Shown here one piece after another: positions 44,738 to 57,155 of a stretch of DNA of 64,000 nt. A program made the translations under genes and the position numbers. The stretch is taken from assembly GCA_031002005.1 (NCBI GenBank), contig CM061914.1:10154148-10218147 (forward strand), in the 5' to 3' direction. Numbering within the stretch: the stretch's first letter is position 1; each line of letters opens with the position of its first letter. The notes under the pieces are model-generated. The model searched no databases and was not told the DNA's origin. It saw only the letters and a program-made list of their open reading frames with translations. This DNA is from Vandiemenella viatica. Its lineage: Eukaryota; Arthropoda; Insecta; Orthoptera; Morabidae.

Positions 44738-46024
44738 CAAGGTGTACAACTTTGCTTCCGCCGTTTTTTCCTCAAAAATATGACCCCTTATTGAACAAAA
44801 TGCTTACACAGATATTATTCAAAGTAATGTCCATCGCTGGCCACAACTTTTCCCATCTTTCCGGCAGTGTGCGAATGCCGCGTCGAAAAAATTGTTCATC
44901 TTTGGAGGCGATCCACGAAACAATCCACTCTTTGACATCTTCATAAGATCGGAAGTGTTGCTCAGCCAGGTCGTGGGCCATTGATCGGAACAAGTGATAA
45001 TCAGAGGGAGCAACGTCTGGAGAATACGGCGGGTGGGGTAGGACGTCCCATTTCAACGTTTCCAGGTACGTTTTGACCACTCTTGCAACGTGGGGCCTAG
45101 CATTGTCGTGCAGCAAAATCACCTTATCGTGCCTCTCGCTGTATTGCGGGCGTTTGTCTTTTAATGCTCGGCTCAAACGCATTAATTGCGTTCGATATCA
45201 ATCACCTTTGATTGTTTCACTTGGTTTTAACAGCTCATGGTACACAACGCCGAGCTGGTCCCACCAAATGCAGAGCATGATCTTGGACCCATGAATGTTC
45301 GGTTTGGCCGTCGACGTGGAAGCATGCCCGGGATACCCCCACGGTTTTTTGCGTTTAGGGTTATTGTAATGAACCCATTTTTCGTCCCCGGTCACAACGC
45401 GATGCAGAAAACCCTTCCGTTTTTGCCTCTGAAGCAACTGTTCACAAACACACAAATGCCTTTCAATGTCTCTCGGTTTCAACTCATATGGGACCCAAGT
45501 TCCTTATTTCTGAATCATACCCATGGCTTTGAGATGTTTTGAAATGGCTTGCTGTGTCACACCCAATGATCGTGCCAGTTCTTCTTGAGTTTGACGCAAG
45601 TCTTCACTCAGCAATGCCTCCAATTCTGCAACCTCGAAAACTTTCTCTCTTCCGCCACTATGCCGGTCTTCCACGTTAAAGTCACCATTCCTGAAGCGTT
45701 GAAACCACTCGCAACACGTTCTCTCACTAATACAGTCCTCACCGTAAGTACTGGAGAGCATTCGATGAGACTCAGCCGCAGTTTTCTTCATATTGAAACA
45801 AAAAAGCAGAGCCTCCCGCAAATGACAAGAATTCGGCTCGTACACTGACATTTTCAACCGAGAACAATGTTACGATGCACACACAAATCGACTAATGTTT
45901 GAATGAGGTTATGTGGACGAAGCTCATAGCTAACTGCCTGACGTCTGCGATATGTTTATCTCGACCGCTACTTACCACTGTAGCCAACTATTGAAAAACA
46001 GCGGAAGCAATGTTGTACACCTTG
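44738..46024 (-). mobile_element. Mariner transposon, nearly intact
   Basis: 1287 bp with about 30-bp inverted termini (CAAGGTGTACAACTTTGCTT left; CAAGGTGTACAACATTGCTT right, reverse strand) and TA on both sides. These ends, length and the DD34D transposase define a classical mariner. Nothing but two stop codons appears to be wrong with the gene inside. It lies next to Penelope remnants and faces left. Confidence 0.95.
44772..45857 (-). pseudogene. Mariner transposase with two nonsense codons
   Basis: The frame starts MKMSVYEPNSCHLREALLFC and spans 361 codons. It has a helix-turn-helix N-terminus (AAESHRMLSSTYGEDCISER), the linker AKSLGVTQQAISKHLKAMGM-like segment, WVPYELKPRD, TGDEKWVHYNNPKRKKPWGY (first Asp), CIWWDQLGVVYHELLKPSET, VILLHDNARPH (second Asp) and SPDVAPSDYHLF (third Asp, 34 residues between the last two). 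Two in-frame stops interrupt it: a TAA near 45502 after MGMIQK, and a TGA near 45197 after TIKGD. Both fit single C-to-T changes (CAA and CGA in relatives). All catalytic residues remain, so the copy died recently. Confidence 0.93.
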
Positions 46025-46470
46025 TATAAGATTTTAAGAAACTACTCGTGTTATGCCACTGTTTATGACATTTCCTGCAACTGTCGCAGTGGTTACATCA
46101 GTGGGGTGAGTTACAACAAGGGGGAGAGCCTTACAGAACATATCCACCACTACAAACAAAACCACGAATAATCCGCTGTAGTTCACCATACCATTAACAC
46201 TGGGCACAAAATAAAATCTGAAGACACAAGGTGCTGTGGAAAGAAGAGTATTGGTGACTCCAGTGAGTAAAAGAGGCAACAGAAATTTTAAAAAATACCA
46301 ACAACTTCAATGAAGACAGTGGCCCATTGCTTGACACTCGTTGCTATGACAACATAAATAGTATATGATGAAGGCTGTACAAAAACAGCAAAAAGCTTAG
46401 ACCATCAAAGAAAGCAGCATCTAGTCACCATTAACAAAGAGAGCTGTGGAAGACCGAGAAATCAAAATAT
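46025..46470 (+). pseudogene. Penelope-like element remnant (GIY-YIG end)
   Basis: Frames read YDISCNCRSGYISGVSYN (GIY-YIG core, IG reduced to IS), then LTEHIHHYKQNHE and HTINTGHKIKSEDT, followed by a tail similar to the minus-strand remnant at 42990-43900. It starts immediately right of the mariner. Heavily decayed. Confidence 0.62.
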
Positions 46471-46606
46471 GTAAAGTGTGTTAGGTTTCGTGTGTTCATC
46501 ATGGCCCTTTTGCCTTCATCTGTGGTCCACGTTTATTTTCCCTATTCTTATTTCCACTGCTTAGCAGCATTTTCATTGCCACTATTTTTTGAATTACTCT
46601 AGTCGG

Positions 46607-49600
46607 CAGGGCCAGCTCAAGCGGGGGGCAAACCGGGCATTTGCCCGGGGCGCTAAAATTTAGGGGCACCATTTCGGCTGTAAGTGTGAGAAAAATATTA
46701 ATGTGTTAAATACCCAATTAATAAAAAAATCCACATACCGATTTTTTCGTTCTTAGCTATTTGGGTGCGCCCCTACAGACTTCGAAGAGACGGGGCGCGG
46801 TCCTCATAGGGGCGCGCCGTTGTCCTGCCGCCTCGGTGTGAATTTCGCCATAGGAGCAACTTCAAAATGGGCCGCGTCCACGCCACATCTCTTCTGTGTG
46901 AATTGGGCCTTAGCACGCGAGTAGAACGCTGTTTCGACTTTTGTTGTCTCAACTTGCTTATTATTGCTAATTATTAAAGTAGTTTCATTACACAACAGCA
47001 TTAGTCTTACTATTACGTTATTAGTGATAAGTGGAAGTTCATAAAATTTACTTCAAGATTTTATAATTTCTAAAGGTAAGTACATCTATGATTAAACTGT
47101 TATTTAGTTGGATATGCGACATAAGCGCACAACGACATAATTGCACAACGACATAAGCGCACAACGACAAAAGCGCACAACAGATGCGCGGTTAGGGGGG
47201 GGGGGATTGTTACACTTGACCTTTGCTACCTGCACTGATTCACACGTTATAGTACCCACAAGTTACTAGACACGGCGAAAAGGAGTGTTTTTAGCAATTG
47301 CAGTTAGGCTCTAAAACACAGAATCGATAGTGCTTGACGGGAGATGCTGAGTATTTATTTTATTGAATTGATGAACCAAATCAATATGGATCTTAGTTAT
47401 TGGAAATCGAAGTTGAATATTTTGCATAATAATTTCTTCTCGTAATCCGAGCCTCACAGATTTGTTGTAAAAAATAGATATAGGCATTGAAAGTATTATG
47501 GTTGGGTTAAATTACTTACGCTATCTTTGATCGCTTGTGAAAATACTGTAGTTTAGTGGGTGTGGGACAGTACTTATAATCATTAATAAATAAATAATAT
47601 TAACAGCTACTGATTACCGATTAGTTACTTCACATACCATTAGTATATTCGATTTCGAATGTTAACTGCTAATATATAATTACCCATAATGCTTATTATA
47701 TATACGAATGCGGTTTCTAGATACTCTAATTGCTGCATTTGCCGTTTCAACAAAAAGAAATTCATTAACTATTTTAGTGAGTGTGAATAACTTTGTCAAT
47801 TGGTTTAATAAGTGCATTGCGCGACAATCACTCCACATCATCATTTTAAAAATATATGTATTTTTTTTTTTGTGTACTTGGAACGTATTCCGTTTAGGCC
47901 TATAGAAATTGCTATTCTGTATACACGGTTTCTGCATTTGCAGCAAATTTACGGATCGTATCCTCCGCGAATAAGCTTTGACTGTATAGTAACACTAGAC
48001 TTTCTTTGTGTTCACAGGGTATGGAAAATATTTTGTGTTGTGCATAAATATTTTTTATATCGACTGAGAATATGGTTTTAGCTTATCTAGAACAAGGATA
48101 AATATTTACTTTTTATATTATTTTATAGTGTACATTGTTTGAGTTACGTGCGTGCCTCTTCCAAAATGTCTGATGGTCAAAGAAAACTATCTGGTTACCA
48201 GTACAAAAAAAAAGAAGGTTGCGAAAGGAAGTGGAAAGGCAGAATCAATCTGGGGCGTTAAAAATATACTGTATTTGTACCAAAACAAATCTTAAAATCC
48301 AATATCAGGTCGGGATACAAAAGACGTACAGAATCGCCAGAGAATAATAGCATACAAATGAACGAAGTTTCTAAACCAATTGGAACTGACACCAAAGTGA
48401 GACTCACAGAAGGCGTTCAAAACTTTGTGGACAAGAATTTTACGAGACGCCGTAAGAAGCTTTTTACTTTTTAGTAAGGCAAGGTCCAACTAAACTATTA
48501 CATAGTTACAAATTTCCTTCCAATGACACAGGTCGACATTTTAGCGCAAAATATTATGCACGAATTTTAAGCAACGGAGAGCAAATATTGCGAGATTAGC
48601 TACTACGTATCTTTCACAAAACTGCGTTTACTGCTTCTGTTGCAAAATTTTCGGCTGTTTAGTTAGTTCTCTCTCAAAGGAGGGTTTTAAAAATTGGAAC
48701 AACCTCGGCGAAACTTTAAGAGAGCATTAAATTTCGAAAAATCATATTCAGGCACAAAAATCATGGCTATAAATGAACGAAAGATTAAATTGTTGTAAAA
48801 CTGTAGATGCTGGCACTCAAAGAGTTATTGCGTAGTGCCGAAATAAATCATTGGAATGAGGTGCTTCTAAGAATCGTTGCAATTACCAAAATGCTTGGTA
48901 AAAGTTGTCTGGTTTTTCAAGGTACAAGCGACAAGTTGTTTGAGCATAATAACGGTAATTTCTTAAAAATAGTTGAGTTACTGTCTGAATATGATCCCAT
49001 TATGGAAGAGCACGTGCTTGAGTGCTCTAAAAAGTAGAGACTAAAGCTCAATATCTTGGGAAAAGTATACAAACCGGGATAGTAGATCTGCTGCATCAAA
49101 GTCTCATGTTATTAATGAAATAAAAAAATTCAAATATTTTTCATAATTTTAAACTGTACTCCTGACTTTAGTAAGATACAGCAAATTACTCTTGTAATCA
49201 GATACGTTTCAACCAATAAATTTAATCCTGATGTTGAAATTAAAATTAATGAAAGCTTTTAAGGCTTCTTACAATCTTGCCAGTCGAAAGATCCACAGGA
49301 AAACAAATGCCTGATACTATAGTTGGAGATCTTAATGACTTGGGTTTAAATTTGCAGGATATCAGAGGCCAGTGACTGACAACGGGTATAATATGAGGGG
49401 CAATAAAGCAGGAGTGCAATCTAGAATTAAACAATATAATTCGCGAGAATTCAATGTTTCGTGTAGTAGCCATTCTCTCAATCTTGTTATTAATGGCAAA
49501 AGCATCCTTGGAAGCCGCTAATTTCTTCAACATGGTCCAAAAAATATATTTATTCATTTCGGCATCTACTTTTCAATAAGCAATACTTTTAAAGCATGTT

Positions 49601-50185
49601 CAGGGTTCAACTTTGAAAACATGGAGTGACACTAGTTGGGAGAGTAGGATAGAGGCATTAAACCCTTTAAAATTTCATTTTGGAGACGTATACGACGCCT
49701 TGTTAAGCATTTACGAAAACCAAGAAATTGATAATTTAATGATTTAGCCATTTTGGCAATTGAATATGAAATTGCTGATGAAGTAAATTTAAAGATGTAA
49801 TAAAAAATTCGCAAACTGAAAGTAAGAAAAAAAGTTTTGTGATTTTAGCGTATTTGATGTAATCTCGTTTTATTTTCAAAATAATGGCATTTAGATTGTT
49901 TGTGTGATAATATCCATCTGTAATAGCATTTAAAAATGTAAAAAAATATGGTTAATTTGTGGCTATGTACAGATATTTCATAATTAATTTCTCTATTTTG
50001 AGCAGCTAGATCAAAATTCAATAACTTTATTTATGAATATACGATTTTATTAAAATTAAAATAAAATACTTTATTCGATTAAAAATTAATTATTTTTTTA
50101 AATAAAATATATAATTCTACATAATTTTAAGGAGCGGCAAATTGTCTATTTGTCCAGGGCAGCAAAAGCGCTAGAGCGGGCCCTG
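46607..50185 (+). mobile_element. hAT-superfamily transposon, decayed
   Basis: The left end CAGGGCCAGCTCAAGCG and right end (reverse strand) CAGGGCCCGCTCTAGCG are inverted. The flanks ctagtcgg and tagtctgg look like an 8-bp target duplication altered by one indel. The rightward transposase (about 48160-49800) is in pieces, resembling hAT proteins of the zinc-finger-MYM-1-like group: NEVLLRIVAITKMLGKSCLV, FEHNNGNFLKIVELLSEYDP, a GYQRPVTDNGYNMRG-like segment (normally GQGYDNGxNMxGK) and VSCSSHSLNLVINGKS. Many stops. The left subterminal part carries a 16-bp tandem repeat (47116-47179). Confidence 0.87.
47116..47179. repeat. 16-bp tandem repeat, four units, inside the hAT element
   Basis: Units of the form acgacataagcgcaca repeat four times with one or two changes (ataattgcaca in the second, caaaagcgcaca in the fourth). 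Subterminal repeats in hAT elements can bind transposase; that role here is only an inference. Confidence 0.85.
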
Positions 50186-50706
50186 TAGTCTGGCATTGTC
50201 TTCATAGCAAGAACTGTTAATACACTTTACTCACCAGTTATGTTCTCATTTTTCAGTTAATCCACTGCTGAATTAGACAATTTGGAGATTGGAACTTTGG
50301 CCATACTGACACTTCATAATAACATACAATTGCTTTGAAATATGACTCTCCCATTTTCGGCACATGTAACCTTCTACGATTTCAACAGTATAAAACCTCC
50401 AATGCTGACCAAAAATTGACAAACTAGTTAATGCATTGGCCCTTTTTGAAAAATCTGTGCTCTGCTAATTGAAATGTTTTACAGCTTGTCATTAGTGGAA
50501 TAACTCACTTCAGTCTCTGCACGACTAATTGCTAACAAGAACCCAGTGACAATGATCCCATACATGTTCACTTTATTTGTTGTTTCAGAGTTAAAAACAC
50601 TAAGTTTTGGAATTCAAAAGAAAAAATGGAAAAAAGTCATAAGAAATAGGTTCCAAAATCCATTTAGCTATTTTTAGGCACAATGAAGTTACTAATATTG
50701 AACATA
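50186..50706. other. Spacer between the hAT and the split mariner derivative
   Basis: No gene or repeat recognised. Confidence 0.5.
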
Positions 50707-52553
50707 CAGGGTGTCCAGAAAAGGACTCCCCGATTTCAAAATTAAATATCTCGAAAACAAAGATCGATAGAGGAATGCAGTAAACGGTTTGTTTATTGTG
50801 ACAGCTGTAAGAAGTTGTAAGGAACCAGGACCGATACCGGGGTTGAGTATCGCCTAAGTGCCTTAACTTACACTCTTGTAGACTCACAGTTCTCTTTAAA
50901 ACTCGCTAAATAGTTTTGAATTGATTTTATTTGACCATGTAGCCTGGATGACTCAACTAAATGTCTTAGGTCGCCACAAAATTTGCTACCCATAAATTGA
51001 GAAAAGGGTTTTATGTTAACAACAGAAGCACACAAGTTCACTGTTAGAAAAATCCAAAAGTTTTATTCTTCAAAGTCAAAAGTTCAGAATAGCATTCTTA
51101 CAGTTGAGCAGGCATATCGAACACACTTTTCCAAAAGTCTGCAGATTGTGGAGAGAAATTAGACCGACCGAACCCCTTTAGTAAATTTAAAAGTTTTTAG
51201 CAGTCATTGAAGTTACGAGATAACATGACACGATTCAACATGTTCGAACTAGCCGGCATGGCAAGTTACGACCAACCGAGACGAACTCACATAATGCTAG
51301 ACAGGAACAGACAACAGGCAGGAACAGACCGCGGACAGGAACAGACAAACCATAATGGCGGCGGGGTCTTTTTTATAGAAACGGCTAGAACCAGTGACGT
51401 CAGCAACTGTATCACATCTTTTTGCTTCCGCGTAGCTCAAAGTATGTGTAATTTATTTGACGATCCCGACTATTAAAAATGTTCAAACTTTGACAGTATC
51501 TGGACTTATCTACTAGAAGTCCGACGGCAGTCTCGTGAGAAATTTAGAGTAATTAATTTTAAAGTTTTAGCTGTTTAAGACTCCGCGTAGTGATACATTC
51601 AAATTTGGGTAAAATCCCTAAGTGTTCTAGAATTTTACGTGCGTACACAACAATCCGCGACAATCTACTTTACAAAAACCTAATTTCCGGACAAATGCTT
51701 AAACTTTTTATGAAAACCCATATATGTATGAAATAGTCTTAATTAGGGCTATCTGCTGATGTAAAATTTAAATTGATATCTCTTTTAATAAAAAAGCTTA
51801 TTTTTTTCTCTCAATTAAAATTGCTAATTAGACTTTACCAAATTACTTAATTTTATTGCCAAAATATCGGGTATTGTGCTGACTACAGCTGGTGATAAAA
51901 GATCGGTTGTCGCTTTACGCGATTTAAAGATATTACAGATCTTAGAATTTCTACTTTTATGATCGCGTGTTTCAAAACTTGAACAAAGCGGAATATCTCT
52001 TAAACCAAACGTTTCCCGATATGATAATTACACTTTAAAATGATTATTATAGCAAGTTGTTACTATGGGCAAGATTACAGGGAAATTACTTAAAGTTGAA
52101 AATTACACTTCTCGAAATTTCTAAGTCCCGCCTAAGCAAAACTAGAATTTGCCAAAATTCAAAGGTGCTTACAAAGTGTATACAGCAGTGTGAAATAATA
52201 GTTATAAAAGCTGCTAACAGATGGTGCTGTACGCTCATATCAGCATACATAAGTGAAATAATCGTATGAAAACAATCTTTGTAAACAATCACATCACAAT
52301 GTTTTCAAAATGTTCACCATTGGCACGTTTCAATGGTGGAACTGATCGCCCTGAGCTTCGGATCACTATTTAGGCATTACGTATGGCGATTACAGCGCCA
52401 TCTGTTAGCAGCTTTTGTAACTATTATTTCAAACTGCTGTATACACTTCTTACAGCTGTCACGATAAACATACCGTTTACTGCATTCCTCTATCGATCTT
52501 TGATTTCGAGATATTTAATTTTGAAATCAGGGAGTCCTTTTCTGGACACCCTG
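50707..52553 (-). mobile_element. Deletion-derivative mariner with about 170-bp inverted repeats, split by a solo LTR
   Basis: The ends CAGGGTGTCCAGAAAAGGAC face each other and are flanked by TA. The inverted repeats are long (50707-50815 plus 52178-52233, against about 52380-52553). They share ctctatcgatctttg and agctgctaacagatgg. After removing the solo LTR and one AAGT the element is about 485 bp. The interior still encodes the last codons of a transposase on the minus strand (KRANGEHFENIVM and a stop near 52300), so it is an internally deleted copy of a longer element. Confidence 0.88.
50816..52173 (-). mobile_element. Solo LTR of the same family as the 38.6-41.8 kb element
   Basis: 1358 bp, TGTAAGGA...CTTACA, flanked by AAGT (50812-50815 and 52174-52177). 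It is colinear with the LTRs at 38600 and 40517 but more diverged. On the minus strand it has CTATAAAA (51371-51378) and AATAAA (51062-51067). No interior or second LTR is present. Confidence 0.93.
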
Positions 52554-53356
52554 TAAATCACATATATTACATTTTCATGTATCTTAATAAGGAACAAAAT
52601 ACACATTTGCTTAAAATCCAAGGTCTATGACCGCCTGCTGGGTGAAATGGGATCACTGGGAATGATCAGTCAGCAAATGAAAGATACAGTTATCAGGGCA
52701 ATAAATTACAGAGAGTATGCTAGATTACACATCATCCACACAAAAATATACACTACTTTATAATCCGAATTATTTAAATAAAACTCTGGTATTTATTCAC
52801 AAATTATCCCAGAAATTTAAATACTATTTCCCAAATTTAATAAAAGCTGCATGAAATGACAACTCCATAAAATAAATTTACCAGTGAATGCAGAGAGGTT
52901 CCCAGTGTTAATTACATATTTTCCCAATGTCCACAAAACCAACCTCAACTCGATAAGCTACTCACACTAGTATTACTAACAGGGTTCAAGTCCCAGTAAA
53001 TTCAAAAATTCCTCTATCATCTGTCGATGCTGCCATGTATAGAATATTATAAAACTGCAGTAGCAACAGACTTGAGGATTTATACTTCACGACAGAAGAG
53101 TTGAAAGAAAGTTATGACGACTAAGGACTAGACTGCCAGACCTGTATCAGGCGAGAGAGGAGCTACGAGTTAACGTCGTACCTTATACGGCCATTTTTGG
53201 CTCTAAAGGTTTCAGCCTGGTCATAAATACTAAGAGACCATATTTCAACACCTATTCCAAGATATAATACAACCACAAAAAAATTACTTTGGGGTTGAAA
53301 ACCAGTTGGTGAAAAAAATTATGAGTCCACAGATCTATTCTGTAGCCAATAAAATA
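52554..53356. other. Spacer, nothing supported
   Basis: AT-rich region between two DNA transposons. I see no convincing frame or repeat. Confidence 0.5.
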
Positions 53357-54561
53357 CACTGAAGAGCCAAAGAAACTGATATAGGCATGCGTTTGCAAAC
53401 ACAGGGATATGTAAACACTTAGAGTATGGCGCTGCGGTCGGCAACGCCTATATAAGACAACAGGTGTCTGGCGCAGATGTTAGATCGGTTACTGCTGCTA
53501 CAATGGCAGGTTACAACGATTTAAGTGAGTTTGAACGTCGTGTTATAGTCAGCACATGAGAGATGGGACACAGCATCTCCGAGGAAGCAATGATGTTGGG
53601 ATTTTCCCATACGACCATTTCATGAGTGCACCGTGAATATCAGGAATCCGGTAAAGCATCAAATCTCAAACATCGCTGCTACCTGGAAAAAGATCCTGCA
53701 AGAATGGGACCAACGACGACTGAAGAGAATCGTTCAATGTGACAGAAGTGCAACCCTGCCACAAACTGCAGTGGTTTTCAATGCTGGGCCAGCAACAAGT
53801 GTCAGCGTGCGAACCATTCAACGAAACATTATTGATATGGGCTTTCGGAACAGAAGGCCCACTCGTGTACCGTTGCCGAGTGCATGACAAACCTTTATGC
53901 CTCGCCTGGGCCCATCAACACTGACACTGGACTCTTGATGACGGGAAACATGTTGCCTGGTCTGACGAGTCTTGTTTCCAATTGTATCGAGCGGACGGAT
54001 GTGTAGGGGTGTGGAGAAAACCTCGTGAATTCATGGATCCTGCATGTCAACAGGGGACTGTTCAAGCTGGTGGAGGCTCTGTAATGGTGTGGGGCGTGTG
54101 CAGTTGGAATGGCATTGGACGCCCGATATGTCGAGATATGACTGACAGTTGACACGTTATGTACACATCCTAGCTAATCACCTACATCCATTCATGTCCA
54201 TTGTGCTTGATCAATTCCAGCAGGACAATGCAACACCCCATACATCCAGAATTGCTACAGAATGGCTCCAGGAACTCTCTTCCGAGTTTAAACACCTCTG
54301 CTGGCCACCAAATTCCCCAGACATGAACGTTTCTGGACATATCTGGGATGCCTTGCAACGTGCCATTCAGAAGAGATCTCCACCCCCTCGTAATCTTACG
54401 GATTTATGGACAGCCCTGCAGGATGACTGGTGTCAATTGCCTCCAGCACTACTTCAGACATTAGTCGAGTCCATGCCACGTCGTGTTGCGGCACTTCTGC
54501 GTGCTCGCGGGGGCCCTACACAATATAAGGCAGGTGTTCCAGTTTCTTTGGCTCTTCAGTG
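53357..54561 (+). mobile_element. Tc1-like transposon, inactivated
   Basis: The ends CACTGAAGAGCCAAAGAAAC are inverted, 1205 bp apart and flanked by TA. The transposase is broken. NDLSEFERRVIVST and GHSISEEAMMLGFSHTTIS lie at 53515-53625. The middle survives only as scattered frames. A 161-codon frame (54149-54634) holds FQQDNATPHTSRIATEWLQE (second Asp) and CWPPNSPDMNVSGHIWDALQ. The normal NVIEH is NVSGH, so the catalytic Glu is lost. A very similar element is, from memory, common in locust and stick-insect genomes. Confidence 0.92.
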
Positions 54562-55870
54562 TACATCATCCTATCAAAATTTATTACAATTGAAGCAAAA
54601 GGACCAGAATGATGAGACTAACAGACTGATATGATGCATGACGGAACTATAACATTCTATTTTTGTCACTTTGCCTACATAATCCTACAAGGAAACTTAT
54701 ATTGGAACCTATTGGAACCTAGTGTTATCAAGATTGGAGGAAGACCTAATAAATGTTTGTTCAATTAATTTATTGTAGACATATAAGCAGAAATCAATGG
54801 AGTGCCTTGTGCATCTAGAAGATAATGGTGACAATGTAATTGCAATGAAAGTATGATAGCATATGGAAAATAATCCATCACTCACCACAGATGAAGAAAG
54901 GATGGCGAAACTAACAATGTGAGCACGCAGCATGCCCACAGGATTATTGCAGTAATGAGTCTAGGTAAAATAAATACTTCTGGAAAAAATATATTAGCTC
55001 CACTGATCAGCAGTGGCCAACTTTCTCCCCCACCACTGATGCAATCCCCATCCTCTGTTTCATCTTTGGTTCATTCATGTGATAGGTCCAGATGTGAATA
55101 CGTTTCCCCCCAGCCGTACGTCTCACCTCCTACACGAGTAAGGTTATTAAACGAAATATTGTAAAGAGCGTTTATCATCTGGACCTTCTGTCTTCACCAA
55201 TAGTAAGTGACTGGTTATTTTCACTATCCTATCTTCTTTATATGTAGAAGATAGTAAAGTAACCTACCAATTTACAGTTTTTAACAATATTAAGAATTTT
55301 TATAACAACTTTTAACAGAAAGCATGATGGCAAACCAAAGTAAATATTTTGAAGGGACTTCATTAGTGAGAAGTGTTTACATGACTCCACAAGGTATCTA
55401 CTCATGATAAATCATTTGATATACCTTCCACACTTTCCCAATAAGATATTTGAGAAAGTTGTTTTTATTAATTTCAGTAGCATGGGGTTTTATAGTAGAA
55501 ACGATTTAAGTGTGAGAGGGCAGAAGATTTATTAAATGAGAGGCATGTGGATCTATGAAGCTAATTTTAAAATCTCATAGAGAAAAATCAATTTCAATAC
55601 TATAAAACTTTACTACTCGCATTCTCGATTTCCATAATGCATACTATGAAACGTATATTACGTTCTCAGAAAATTACGTATACAAAAGGAAAGGGACCAT
55701 AGCATTGCCACTGATGTGACTGTAGATTTTTTTAAAGTGAAAACTTCTATAGCCACGTTATACGATATTTAGACAGGGATAAATCTAAGAGTTTGCAACA
55801 AGCTACCTATTGCGCACATCAAATCACAGCCATCTGTTGTGCGTATGTTGTGTGTGCAGGACGATTTTTG
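54562..55870. other. Spacer with no recognised gene
   Basis: AT-rich. A few short frames (up to about 80 codons) show no family resemblance. The segment near 55720-55790 resembles 56180-56260 (both contain agtgaaaacttct followed by a similar stretch), suggesting two old copies of one unknown repeat. Confidence 0.45.
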
Positions 55871-56015
55871 CAAAATCTTTACACAAACACAGATTTTATC
55901 AAATTTTGATAGAATTTTGTACACACATACTTAAAAAAATAATAGAAAACACTTTTGAGGTTTGATTTACAGAAACCTAAACCCTCTTCCCCTCCCCTCC
56001 CCTCCCCTCCCCCCA
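55871..56015 (-). repeat. Unknown repeat copy plus (CCCCT)n run
   Basis: The reverse complement of 55880-55995 is a diverged match to 44455-44570 (tttctgtaaa, then a T-rich run, then gtgtacaaa and an atcaaaa segment). A (CCCCT)n run lies at about 55985-56012. Confidence 0.5.
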
Positions 56016-56287
56016 CCTTAATTTGTCAACCTAATTTTTAGGAGTTGTATTTGATTATATCAGCTATGCAAGGACGTTCTGTGGTAGGCCCCTGAAGAAA
56101 GGAATTGCTTTCTTGCCTTTGACAACAGCTTGGGACAGCTCTTTCAGAAAGAATTGTCAACCCATTGGGTTTGAACCATGTTAGATTTTTAGTTTTTGAA
56201 GTGAAAACTTCTTTACGCGGAGAGGGTGATTTATGGATGGGTAAAATCTTATGAGTTCGCATTACCGACACGTTTATATATATCTGT

Positions 56288-56570
56288 TGCGGTCTGGTGG
56301 CTCAGTGGTTAAGGTGTCTCAAGGGTGAACGAAAGGTCCCTAGTTCGAATGTCTCTATGGGGATTTTCATAGACCATTAACTCAACCTTCACATCTGGCA
56401 CAGCTTCCTGTGTAATGTGAAGTACGCCAGAATGATTCTACGGTTTGAATTCTACATTAATCTGTAGGCTCTCTGTACCTGGTAGGACTACTGGGTTAGG
56501 TTAAGGTAGCTAACACAGGCAGAATGCGCAGCCACTAGAAACCTAGCCACTAGTTCATTATAACTATACA
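56288..56570 (+). mobile_element. tRNA-derived SINE
   Basis: The head has both RNA polymerase III boxes: A box TGGCTCAGTGG (56298-56308) and B box GTTCGAATGTC (56343-56353), 34 bp apart. The head cannot fold as a functional tRNA without changes and is followed by about 200 bp of unrelated body (cttcacatctggcacagc ... aggactactgggttagg) and an A/T-rich end. The family differs from the SINE at 36041-36230. Target duplications were not identified. Confidence 0.7.
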
Positions 56571-57118
56571 GAATTATTTTTTTTAAATTATTGAGTACAT
56601 CTGTAGCTGTAAGTATGACAAGTTGTGCATATGATAATATTTTAAGATTTCACATCTGTCAGCAGTCCACAATGACTGCCACTTTTTTCCCTTCTTTTCG
56701 TTATAGCCAGCTAGGTACCACGTGCCAATAACAATTCCTCTCCAGTACTCCATTACTGCACTACGTTTTATTTCTCTTCAAACCATTCTGCACCCATATT
56801 CTCCTACTCTCTACCTAGGAATCCAGCCATATTTGAAATATGCTTTCGAAAATTTTCTCTTTCTGACACTTTATTTTATTTTTATATTGTACACTGTTTA
56901 GTTATTAGAAACTATATTGTTGAAAGATCTGGTTGCAAGATGCTTTTGCAGTAAAATTTAATAGCAATATTTTGATACCAACATACATTTGATGAATCAG
57001 TTGAAATACATAAGTGAACACATCCAATACAGCCTTGGGGTAAGCAGTTGCAACAGGAAAAAATTAACTGCTCTAAGGCAAAGTTGAGTTACAAGGTTCA
57101 ATTTCACATTGCACAGCT

Positions 57119-57123
57119 GAGAG

Positions 57124-57154
<31 letters not shown>

Positions 57155-57155
57155 T
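57119..57155. repeat. (GA)n microsatellite
   Basis: A nearly perfect run of GA dinucleotides, followed by a G run at 57159-57170. Confidence 0.92.

Noticed and set aside
47680..48081. Short frames in the left half of the hAT element
   Set aside because: No similarity to known proteins, and their composition is like the AT-rich non-coding flank.
55980..56280. Minus-strand frame starting MSVMRTHKILPIH
   Set aside because: 77 codons without recognisable motifs; part of it resembles a nearby repeat (55720-55790), so it is probably repeat-derived.
56288..56360. A functional tRNA gene
   Set aside because: A and B boxes are present, but the cloverleaf does not close well and a 200-bp unrelated body follows, which fits a SINE.
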